Source: Candidatus Woesearchaeota archaeon
GTDB taxonomy: Archaea; Nanoarchaeota; Nanoarchaeia; Woesearchaeales; GW2011-AR4
NCBI GenBank assembly: GCA_023259315.1
Contig: JAHFQL010000033.1
Location: 1 to 11,455 of the forward strand
Direction of reading: 5' to 3'
Length of the DNA stretch: 11,455 nt
The notes under the pieces are model-generated. The model had not been told where the DNA came from. It saw only the letters and a list, made by a program, of their open reading frames with translations, and did no database searches. The first letter of the stretch is position 1. The number at the start of each line of letters is the position of its first letter. Positions 5,182 to 11,455 of this stretch are shown in pieces. The translations under genes and the position numbers were made by a program.

Positions 5182-6897
5182 TTACTTTAATATAATCTCC
5201 ACAAAAGATGAGTAAGCGGGCCTTGTTATGAAAACCCCGATTGTGACTCCGATTATTGTTGTGATTGCGAATCCCTTCAACAAGCCAGCGCCTGCAAATA
5301 TCAATGGAATCATTGCAACAACAACTGTGAGGTAAGCGAGCATTATAATCAGGAATGCCCTTTTTACCTTTTCCCTCCAGTTGTATACGGCTGCAGTCTC
5401 GCCTTTCAAAGTTTCATCTGTGATTACAATCTGGTCGTCAACGCCTGTACCGATTGCTACCAGAATTCCGGCAATTGCAGCCAAGTCCATGTTCCATCCA
5501 ATGAATGCTGCAACTCCGAGCAGTATAAGAACTTCTGACAACATTGTTATCAATATTGGAAAGGCAATCATGAATTTTTTATATCTTATTCCAAGAACTA
5601 TTGCAACAGCAAGTATTGCAAGCAAAGACATTATGATTGCGTTATTGATGAATTGCTCACCTAAAAGAGGAGAGATTGCATCTGTTTTCACAATGTTGAG
5701 CTTAACTGGCAGCGAGCCTGTTATAAGGATTGTCTGCAATCTTTTCATGCCTTGAAGAGCATTGGCTATTGCCTCCTGCTGGTTCGCGCCAATGCCTGGA
5801 CCGGAAATTGCAATCTGGGTTTGAGCCTGTCCTTTCAAGTCAGCTGCTATGTTCAATTCGTCAACCTTTTTGTCGTCCAGGAAAAGCTCCAGTTTTTCGT
5901 TTAGGTAGCCGTTTCTTGGGGAATTAGGATCGTAAATAACAGACAAATCTTTTGTTGCATCAGCTTGTCTTTGTGCAGCTTCTCCGCTTAAAGTTATTGC
6001 AAAATTAAACCTGCAAGCTGTCTGTCCACCATTTGAATTGCAGTTTTCAACTCTTGCTTCCTGCGCGCTTCTCCCGACATAAACTATGTCTTTTCCGCCT
6101 TTGAAAATAGTTGTATTGCCAATCTTTGCTTCAAATTTACCTTGTTTTGCCAGTAAATCTTTTATCTCCTCTTCTGATGCGCCTGCAATCTCCACAACAA
6201 TGTACTGGTTTCCAGATAAATCGCCTGCGTCCCTTATGACAATGTCACTTAAACCATAGACGTTAAGTCTTTCTTTCATGTTGTCTATCAAAACACTTAA
6301 ATCATAAGCGTTTAGCTTGGTTTCTGGTTGCAAAAGAACTCTTGTTCCGCCTTGCAAGTCAAGACCTTTTCTTATGTTTGTTGTAGGAGCTTCATAAACT
6401 CTCAATCCAATGTCCTCTGTCCCCTTGCTAACATAATTTTTTTTTGGAACAGTGGTGGTTTTTGTTATTGTTTCATTGATTAATTCTGACGTGCCATTAA
6501 TTGTAACATTTTTTTGAATAACTTCTGTAATTGTTTTTTCTTCTGTCTCATTTGATTGAATATCAAATTTTTCTTTTGTGGTTACCTTGTATATTTCTTT
6601 ATTGGTTTTGATATTTACAGTCCTGTTCGGGCTTAGGGAGGATACTTGCTTATAATAATCATCAACGCTATTTACTTTTACATTGTTGATTGCCAGAATT
6701 CTTTCTCTTGAAACAGGCTGTACGTTGGGTTTTGGAGGCGGAATTCCAGCAACGCTTGCAGAGCTGTTGAGCGCAACACTTCTTATGGCAACGCCTTCAC
6801 TTAGCGTAGGATGCAAAGCTATCAGAGAAAGCGCAAGAAATACCACAAGGATTATTACTCGGTAATTTGTTGCTAATTTTTTTATTTTGTAGTTCAT
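5182..6897 (-). CDS. secD: Protein-export membrane protein SecD with a PDZ-like external domain
   Basis: SecD works with SecF at the SecYEG channel and uses the ion gradient to help exported proteins leave on the outer face. In this 571-residue protein, helix 1 is at about 13-29. The external region contains the conserved KGLDLQGGTRVLLQP (177-191), and five further helices fill residues 417-570, including the family motif GTGVDDQIVITDE (483-495) on helix 4. Between helix 1 and LDLQGG lies an extra segment of about 145 residues. Its first part (33-106: EGVAIRSVALNSSASVAGI, then RERILAINNVKVNSVDDYYKQV) reads as a PDZ domain. The rest is a Thr/Asn/Glu/Lys-rich linker with NET, NVT, NGT and NET sequons at 116, 130, 134 and 141. 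Cys286 and Cys295 in the external domain may form a disulfide. The ATG overlaps the secF stop as ATGA. Confidence 0.93.
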   Translation of the reverse strand: MNYKIKKLATNYRVIILVVFLALSLIALHPTLSEGVAIRSVALNSSASVAGIPPPKPNVQPVSRERILAINNVKVNSVDDYYKQVSSLSPNRTVNIKTNKEIYKVTTKEKFDIQSNETEEKTITEVIQKNVTINGTSELINETITKTTTVPKKNYVSKGTEDIGLRVYEAPTTNIRKGLDLQGGTRVLLQPETKLNAYDLSVLIDNMKERLNVYGLSDIVIRDAGDLSGNQYIVVEIAGASEEEIKDLLAKQGKFEAKIGNTTIFKGGKDIVYVGRSAQEARVENCNSNGGQTACRFNFAITLSGEAAQRQADATKDLSVIYDPNSPRNGYLNEKLELFLDDKKVDELNIAADLKGQAQTQIAISGPGIGANQQEAIANALQGMKRLQTILITGSLPVKLNIVKTDAISPLLGEQFINNAIIMSLLAILAVAIVLGIRYKKFMIAFPILITMLSEVLILLGVAAFIGWNMDLAAIAGILVAIGTGVDDQIVITDETLKGETAAVYNWREKVKRAFLIIMLAYLTVVVAMIPLIFAGAGLLKGFAITTIIGVTIGVFITRPAYSSFVEIILK

Positions 6898-7904
6898 ATT
6901 ACAATTCCTTTCTTGGCTTTTCTTTCAACATATAATCTCAACAAGCCGACATTTTGTATCCATGTGTTCAGAATGTCTGCAAACAGCCCTATAAGTAGAA
7001 TAATCATTATCTGCCTTATCACTTCTGATTGTGTAACTACCATTGCAACTGTTACAGCAACAATTGCAGTCAGTGTTTCTGTCATCCCGGTTTTGATGGA
7101 GCTTATGATCCTATCCATTACAGTTCCTTCTTTTCTTTTCAAGACGCGGACTGTCAGCAAAATATCAGTATCAACAGAGTAACCGATAAGCATGAGGAAT
7201 GCTGCAATGCCTGCTGTTCCAACTCTGACGCCCATGAGATTAACGACTGCCAATGATACAACCATGTCAGAAAATGCTGCGATTATGACTGCCATGCTCG
7301 GCACAAATGTCCTGAAATAAATCATAACAACCAAGCCCATGAACAGGAAGGCAACAGCCAACGCAATCAATGACTCTCTGAAAAAACTTGCCCCCAGAGA
7401 AGATCCAACGATTTCTATTCCATAATTTATTTTGCTCAAGTCTATCTTCAAAGATTCGCTTAAAGAACCCAGAAGTCTTTGAACCTGTGCTTTTTCATTG
7501 CCGTTTATGTCCGCTTCCACTATGAAACCAACAACTGTGCCTGAACTCCTCAAGCTCCTCACAACAACATCATTTTTTGGAAATTGAGACCTGATTTGCT
7601 TTTCCAGAACAGATATGTCAATGCTTTGCTCATAAGGCACTGTCACTGTCACTCCGCCTTTCAATGAGACATCCCTGTTGATGAAGTCGCCTGTTTTATA
7701 TATTTGGTAACCGATTTGAGCCAAAGCAAGAACAAGCATTATAAACGGTATAATGAGCAGCAGCTTGTATTTCTTGTCATAAATTTCAAACAAAGTTCGT
7801 CTTAGTGATTTTTTCGGCTCTTCTTTTTTATGATGCTCAATCTTATGCTCTTCCTTTTTCTGTTCAGTGTGCTGTTCGAAATTATTTTCTTTATTATCTT
7901 CCAT
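6894..7904 (-). CDS. secF: Protein-export membrane protein SecF
   Basis: SecF is the partner of SecD in the membrane complex that assists Sec-dependent export. The 336 residues hold a first helix at about 48-66, then the external domain with SLKGGVTVTVP (80-90), equivalent to the SecD LDLQGG motif. A five-helix bundle occupies 157-326 and contains LMLIGYSVDTDILLTVRVLK (228-247), the conserved SecF/RND signature. The cytoplasmic N-terminus (about 1-36) is very polar, rich in Glu, Lys and His. I chose the ATG at 7904 because GCGGGG lies seven bases upstream as a Shine-Dalgarno-like site; a TTG at 7919 would add five residues and place that site inside the gene. It is the first gene of the secF-secD unit, with a 4-base overlap. 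No SecA-like gene is present, as expected for archaea. Confidence 0.93.
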   Translation of the reverse strand: MEDNKENNFEQHTEQKKEEHKIEHHKKEEPKKSLRRTLFEIYDKKYKLLLIIPFIMLVLALAQIGYQIYKTGDFINRDVSLKGGVTVTVPYEQSIDISVLEKQIRSQFPKNDVVVRSLRSSGTVVGFIVEADINGNEKAQVQRLLGSLSESLKIDLSKINYGIEIVGSSLGASFFRESLIALAVAFLFMGLVVMIYFRTFVPSMAVIIAAFSDMVVSLAVVNLMGVRVGTAGIAAFLMLIGYSVDTDILLTVRVLKRKEGTVMDRIISSIKTGMTETLTAIVAVTVAMVVTQSEVIRQIMIILLIGLFADILNTWIQNVGLLRLYVERKAKKGIVI

Positions 7905-7946
7905 TATCAAGCCCCGCAATAAACATTAGTCTAAGGATAAAAGAAC

Positions 7947-7956
7947 GATTAATAAA
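7947..7956 (-). promoter_or_regulatory. Possible TATA box for secF-secD
   Basis: The minus strand reads TTTATTAATC. A start about 27 bases downstream would leave a leader of roughly 20 bases that includes the GCGGGG site at 7916-7911. The sequence is only moderately TATA-like and other AT-rich options exist nearby. Confidence 0.3.
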
Positions 7957-7989
7957 GGTTTTGTTGTAGAACTTATTTTTAATGATTAA

Positions 7990-7997
7990 ATTTAAAA
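7990..7997 (+). promoter_or_regulatory. TATA-like box for the GHMP kinase gene
   Basis: ATTTAAAA is centred about 28.5 bases before the ATG at 8022, and only about 10 bases before the ATG at 8004. The spacing supports 8022 as the real start on a leaderless mRNA. Confidence 0.5.
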
Positions 7998-8021
7998 GCG
8001 AATATGGTTTACATCTTTGTA

Positions 8022-8951
8022 ATGATAAAGGTAATTGCATATCCGACAACTGCAAATTTGGGCCCGTTATTCGATGTGGGCGGAGCTAGGCTTAATGGGG
8101 GAGAAAGTGGATTATGCATGATAGTGGAAGGCTCTATAAAAAAAGATTCAGGCTTAAGCATAGAAAGTTCTGGAGATTATCCTCTGCATAATGATGATAA
8201 ATTAGTTGATAATGTGGTAGAAAATATTTTTCAGGAAAGAGGATTGAAAGGCAGCTTGCATATTGCAATTAGAAACAACATGAAACCGGGGGGATTAGGG
8301 GTGTCTGGTGCTAGAGCAGTAGCGATAATTGAAATTATCAATCAATTGTATGATTTAAACTTAACAGAAGAAGAAAAAATATTATATGCCTCATTCGGCG
8401 AGCCAAATCAACATTTGGATAATGTTGTTCCTGGAGTGGTCGGCGGAATTGTTGTTTCATCAAGGGTAGCCTACGCACAATTGCCTTACTACAGCAGATT
8501 GAGAATCCCACAAAATATTACCCCATCTTTGGTTGTTCCTTTGGATTTATATAAGTCTGGCGGGACCGCTCAGGCCAGAAAATTTGGAGACTTGAACTTT
8601 AGTTTAAATGAAGTTGTAAAGGCAACGGAATTATCTGGATTAATGATAGCTGGAATAAATGAAGATGATTTTGGAAAAGTTAGGGCAAGTATAAATGATT
8701 ATTCTGCATGGGAAAAATCAGTTACCTATATTAGGAATGTAAAAGTCTACGGTATCGACGTGCTCGATCTAAATAGAAGATTGGCCAAGGCAGTAGGGGC
8801 ACACGCAGTTGTTACTCCAAGCGGAGCTGGGCCTGCAATGTTGATATTATCTTCAGATCCAGCAGTTGCACTTAGAGCCAGAATTGCAGCAGAAAAAATA
8901 TACAGGGAATATCATCATGAATCAAAAGGATTTGATGTTAGTTTCTTCTAA
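8022..8951 (+). CDS. thrB: Homoserine kinase-like GHMP family kinase
   Basis: GHMP kinases phosphorylate small hydroxyl-bearing metabolites with ATP. This 309-residue protein follows the homoserine kinase pattern. It begins with MIKVIAYPTTANLGPLFD, which corresponds to the ThrB start PATxANLGPGFD. Next come the ATP-binding loop KPGGLGVSGARAVA (89-102), HLDNVVPGVVGG (131-142, ThrB has HPDNVAP) and the C-terminal PSGAGPAMLIL (266-276). Two positions deviate: NLGPG is NLGPL, and the first serine of the archaeal GLGSSGAS loop is Val, with Arg at its last serine. No other threonine-pathway gene is in the window. Homoserine is therefore the best guess, and another alcohol substrate is possible. An in-frame ATG at 8004 would add six residues, but the TATA spacing and the family's usual start favour 8022. 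The gene converges with pyrG, 16 bases apart. Confidence 0.78.
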   Translation: MIKVIAYPTTANLGPLFDVGGARLNGGESGLCMIVEGSIKKDSGLSIESSGDYPLHNDDKLVDNVVENIFQERGLKGSLHIAIRNNMKPGGLGVSGARAVAIIEIINQLYDLNLTEEEKILYASFGEPNQHLDNVVPGVVGGIVVSSRVAYAQLPYYSRLRIPQNITPSLVVPLDLYKSGGTAQARKFGDLNFSLNEVVKATELSGLMIAGINEDDFGKVRASINDYSAWEKSVTYIRNVKVYGIDVLDLNRRLAKAVGAHAVVTPSGAGPAMLILSSDPAVALRARIAAEKIYREYHHESKGFDVSFF

Positions 8952-8973
8952 TTTTAGTATTGGATTTTTATTT
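8952..8973 (+). terminator. T-rich tract between convergent genes
   Basis: Just after the GHMP kinase stop the plus strand reads attttag then ggatttttatttc, with runs of four and five T. This suits archaeal T-tract termination of the plus-strand gene and overlaps the pyrG 3' end. No equivalent T run is seen for pyrG within the spacer. Confidence 0.3.
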
Positions 8974-10695
8974 CAAACAAGCTTTCACAAACCCGTAGAA
9001 AAATGGCGATGGATTGCCTAATCTTGATTTCATTTCGGGATGTGACTGTGTTCCTATGAAAAAAGGATGCCCGGGCAATTCAATGTATTCCATCAGTTTT
9101 GTCTTGTCGGCCCTCATATAATACCCGGAAAACACCATGCCATTTTTCTCAAGCAAATCAACATATTTTGGATTTACCTCGTATCGATGCCTGTGCCTTT
9201 CCAAAACAATTTTTTTGTTCTTTTCCAACAAGCCTATCCTGAATGCCTGTGACTTGTCTTTCATCAATTCTTGCAACCTTTTTGTGTCGTCTATCAATCT
9301 TCCAGTTTCTTCGTATAATTTCAGCACTTGCGTCTTATCTTTCAGGACAGCTGCATAAGCTCCCAAACGCATTGTCCCTCCGAACATGCTTTTCTCGAGA
9401 ATTTCTTTTTGCGCAGGCTGTACATCAATGACCGGAGACTTTGTCTTGGGATTGACTTCTGTAGTGTTGGCATCCTTTAAGCCGCAAACATCCCTTGCAA
9501 AGCCTACAACTGCAAGCTGCAAGCCATAGCACAAGCCCAAATACGGGATTTTGTTTGCTCTTGCAAAATCAGCAGCCATAATCTTGCCCTCAACACCAGA
9601 AGAGCCGAAGCCGCCAGGAACCACAATGCCGTCATAATTCTTCAATTGATTTAGATTTTTTTTATTGTCCTCGAATTTTTTTGAATCAAGCCATTCTATC
9701 TCAACACCTATATTCAAAGAAGCGCCTGCATGAAGAAGGGACTGGTTTATCGATAGATAAGAATCTGCAAGGTTGTAATCGCCGATTTCAATGTACTTTC
9801 CAACAATAGCTATTTTTGCAGTTTTCCTTGGATTCAAAATATTTTCAACCAATTTTTTCCAGCCAGTCCAGTTCGGGGATTTTTTTGATCTGATTGAAAA
9901 TTCCATCAATAATTTTTCCCCCAGTTTTTCTTTCTCCAAGTCAAGTGGAATCTGGTAAACCGTTTCGATGTCTGGCTCGGAAATGACATTTTCCGAATTT
10001 ATGTTCGCATAAGTCTCAATTTTCTTTTTTCTAGGAATGTCCAAAGGCCTTTTGGCCCTGCAGATAATGAAATCAGGGAATATGCCATGCTCGCTCAGAA
10101 GCCTTATGGCCTGCTGTGTCGGCTTTGTTTTCATCTCTTCTATATGGCTTGGTATTGGCAAATAAGTCACAAGAACATAACTTAAGTTTTGCTTTCCAAT
10201 GTCCCTTTCCAAACTTTTTAATGCAAAAAGGAAGGGAATATTCTCATAATCGCCGATTGTTCCGCCCACTTCAACAATCACAAAATCATAAGAATCGGTT
10301 GTTTTCTTGATCCTGTCCTTGATTTCATCAATTATGTGGGGGATGAACTGCACGGTCTGGCCAAGATATTCTCCTTTTCTTTCCCTGTCTATCACTGCCT
10401 TGTAAACCTGGCCTGTTGTAAGGTTATTTCTTTTTGGTATGTCAATATCCAGAAATCTTTCGTAAGTGCCCAAGTCCTGGTCTATTTCGCCGCCATCATC
10501 TGTGACCCATACTTCACCATGCTCTGTTGGCCTCAAAGTACCAGCGTCATAATTCAAGTAAGGGTCTATTTTTATTGCTGTAACCGTATAGCCATGCTCC
10601 TGAAGAATCTTGCCTATAGAGGCTGTTGTCACTCCTTTTCCAACTCCAGACATTACCCCGCCAGCTACAACTATGTATTTAGGCAGAAGAATCAC
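8968..10695 (-). CDS. pyrG: CTP synthase (glutamine-hydrolysing)
   Basis: CTP synthase converts UTP, ATP and glutamine to CTP in the cytoplasm. The 575 residues include the amidoligase domain (about 1-270), with GGVMSGVGKG (12-21) as P-loop. Other motifs are KIDPYLNYDAGTLRPTEHGEVWVTDDGGE (42-70), the metal-binding VEVGGTIGDYE (141-151) and KTKPTQ (189-194). The glutamine amidotransferase domain follows (about 293-575), with PGGFG (360-364), nucleophile Cys389 in GLCYGLQ, ERHRHRYEVN (499-508), and His552/Glu554 in SHPE. All catalytic residues are present. Compared with E. coli PyrG there are about 30 extra residues between LY (460-461) and ERHRHR (499). The frame opens at a GTG (10695), giving MILLPKYIVVAGG; no ATG lies between it and the P-loop. 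The promoter is not clear in the AT-rich 209-base gap to the divergent NUDIX gene. Confidence 0.95.
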   Translation of the reverse strand: MILLPKYIVVAGGVMSGVGKGVTTASIGKILQEHGYTVTAIKIDPYLNYDAGTLRPTEHGEVWVTDDGGEIDQDLGTYERFLDIDIPKRNNLTTGQVYKAVIDRERKGEYLGQTVQFIPHIIDEIKDRIKKTTDSYDFVIVEVGGTIGDYENIPFLFALKSLERDIGKQNLSYVLVTYLPIPSHIEEMKTKPTQQAIRLLSEHGIFPDFIICRAKRPLDIPRKKKIETYANINSENVISEPDIETVYQIPLDLEKEKLGEKLLMEFSIRSKKSPNWTGWKKLVENILNPRKTAKIAIVGKYIEIGDYNLADSYLSINQSLLHAGASLNIGVEIEWLDSKKFEDNKKNLNQLKNYDGIVVPGGFGSSGVEGKIMAADFARANKIPYLGLCYGLQLAVVGFARDVCGLKDANTTEVNPKTKSPVIDVQPAQKEILEKSMFGGTMRLGAYAAVLKDKTQVLKLYEETGRLIDDTKRLQELMKDKSQAFRIGLLEKNKKIVLERHRHRYEVNPKYVDLLEKNGMVFSGYYMRADKTKLMEYIELPGHPFFIGTQSHPEMKSRLGNPSPFFYGFVKACLK

Positions 10696-10873
10696 CTTTT
10701 AATTTTGAATTAAAAAATAGTTTAAGATTAATTTGAATAATTTTTATTTTAGAATTAATATTAAATAAATTTGTTTGGTGCATTACTTGGAAATGAAACA
10801 AGTTTTATTTATAACTTTTGGTTTAATGAATAATTATTATTTGTTTTCAATATTGAAAATAAAATAAGATAAA

Positions 10874-10881
10874 TTTATATC
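10874..10881 (+). promoter_or_regulatory. TATA box for the NUDIX gene
   Basis: TTTATATC is centred about 27.5 bases before the ATG at 10905, the normal spacing for a leaderless archaeal transcript, and no Shine-Dalgarno sequence precedes the ATG. The remaining part of the 10696-10873 gap is very AT-rich, and I see no other clear signal in it. Confidence 0.6.
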
Positions 10882-10904
10882 TTAATTGTGTTTAATTTGA
10901 TGGA

Positions 10905-11357
10905 ATGAAAACGGACTTGGTTGTTGCAGGATATATTTTTCATGAAGATAAAGTTTTGTTGATTCATCATAAAAAATTAGGCTTGTGGCTTCCTGTAGGC
11001 GGGCATATCAAGGAAAATGAAACTCCTGATAGTGCTTTATTGAGAGAAATCAAAGAAGAGATTGGAATTGATGTTGAGGTAATAAACAATAACAATCTGC
11101 CGGTTGAAGGCAATGTAAAAAAGAATCTGGCTATACCGTTTAATGTCAATGTTCATTCTGTCGGCGATCATGAGCATTGCTGCTTTTTTTATGTGTGCAG
11201 GGCAATTAATTCTGATAAATTAAAAATAAACCACGAAATTAAAAATTTTGAATGGTTCTCAGAGAATGAGTTGAGCAAAAAATACGTTCCTGCTGATGTA
11301 AGGAGCATGGCATTAAAGGGGTTTGAAATAATGGAAAAATTGGGGGTTGTCGGATAA
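10905..11357 (+). CDS. NUDIX family hydrolase
   Basis: NUDIX enzymes hydrolyse nucleoside diphosphates linked to another group, using Mg2+. This 150-residue protein has a complete NUDIX box from Gly33 to Ile55: G, five residues, Glu39, seven residues, then REIKEEIGI. The residues that bind metal (Glu48, Glu51, Glu52) are all present. The box is preceded by the usual first strands (LVVAGYIFHEDKVLLIHHKK) and LGLWLPVGGHI. Later sequence includes HEHCCFFYVCRAI, a beta strand, and EIKNFEWFSENEL, the typical region after the box. Substrate cannot be assigned from the box; house-cleaning of modified nucleotides or a nucleotide-sugar role are both possible. The start is supported by a TATA box. The gene is transcribed away from pyrG and is followed by a large hairpin near the window end. 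Confidence 0.9.
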   Translation: MKTDLVVAGYIFHEDKVLLIHHKKLGLWLPVGGHIKENETPDSALLREIKEEIGIDVEVINNNNLPVEGNVKKNLAIPFNVNVHSVGDHEHCCFFYVCRAINSDKLKINHEIKNFEWFSENELSKKYVPADVRSMALKGFEIMEKLGVVG

Positions 11358-11403
11358 TTATTTAAATTAACAATTCCAGAGAGTTTCTTGGGAAGAAATT
11401 GCA

Positions 11404-11450
11404 TATTTGAGGGGTGGTTGGAGCGACCCAACCATGACAGCCCTCAAATA
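11404..11450. repeat. Long bulged hairpin downstream of the NUDIX gene
   Basis: The outer arms TATTTGAGGG (11404-11413) and CCCTCAAATA (11441-11450) pair perfectly over 10 bases. Inside, TGGTTGG (11415-11421) pairs with CCAACCA (11428-11434) around a six-base loop (agcgac), with a possible G-T pair at 11414/11435. Five bases (gacag) bulge on the 3' side. The window ends five bases later, so its context is cut off. It may be a terminator, a structured RNA or the end of a mobile or repeat element. Confidence 0.65.
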
Positions 11451-11455
11451 CCCTA

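Noticed and set aside
3455..7904. One long minus-strand operon from secF to the 82-residue protein
   Set aside because: TATA-like boxes at correct distance before 5147 and 4383 suggest separate promoters. Read-through cannot be excluded, but one operon is not the simplest reading.
10336..10713. A 125-codon plus-strand frame opposite the pyrG start
   Set aside because: It is a shadow of the highly conserved CTP synthase N-terminal domain.
1..11455. CRISPR array, toxin-antitoxin or defence island
   Set aside because: There are no regularly spaced repeats. The two small winged-helix genes are divergent and have no toxin-like partner, and the remaining genes are housekeeping or transport.

Overview
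The window looks like a piece of an AT-rich archaeal chromosome, most plausibly from a small-genome DPANN-type lineage (Woesearchaeota or Pacearchaeota-like). The lineage is an inference. The archaeal assignment rests on a SecD/SecF pair of archaeal type, an archaeal-type UMP kinase and homoserine-kinase-like GHMP protein, archaeal winged-helix regulators, and TATA-like boxes centred about 26-29 bases before several ATG codons, the spacing expected for leaderless archaeal transcripts. I see no rRNA, tRNA, CRISPR array, transposase or phage gene. The content is mostly housekeeping.

Layout. Bases 2-298 (+) hold cutA, cut at the window's left edge. It faces a small winged-helix regulator (321-647, -). 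That regulator is divergent from a second small winged-helix gene (761-1033, +), and the gap between them carries two TATA boxes and an inverted repeat. The second regulator is followed after 8 bases by an ABC1/UbiB-family kinase (1042-2718, +). Downstream lies an odd 208-base gap with two adjacent hairpins and a GC-rich stretch, then a DUF457-type membrane hydrolase (2927-3454, +).

From 7904 down to 3455 all genes are on the minus strand: secF, secD, a pair of four-helix SMR/ArnE-like transporters, pyrH and an 82-residue membrane protein. secF-secD and the transporter pair are each joined by 4-base ATGA overlaps. TATA boxes before the transporter pair and before pyrH suggest the run is three promoter units, not one operon. 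On the right, a homoserine-kinase-like GHMP gene (8022-8951, +) converges with pyrG (CTP synthase, 8968-10695, -). A NUDIX hydrolase (10905-11357, +) is followed by a long bulged hairpin at the window's right edge.

How the genes fit together: pyrH and pyrG are two steps of UMP to CTP synthesis, although not adjacent. SecDF, the membrane hydrolase, the 82-residue protein and the flippase-like pair are envelope functions. The least ordinary points are a PDZ-like domain and a sequon-rich linker in the external part of SecD, the transporter pair lacking the SMR glutamate and sharing a near-identical 41-base block, and three unexplained structured intergenic segments.
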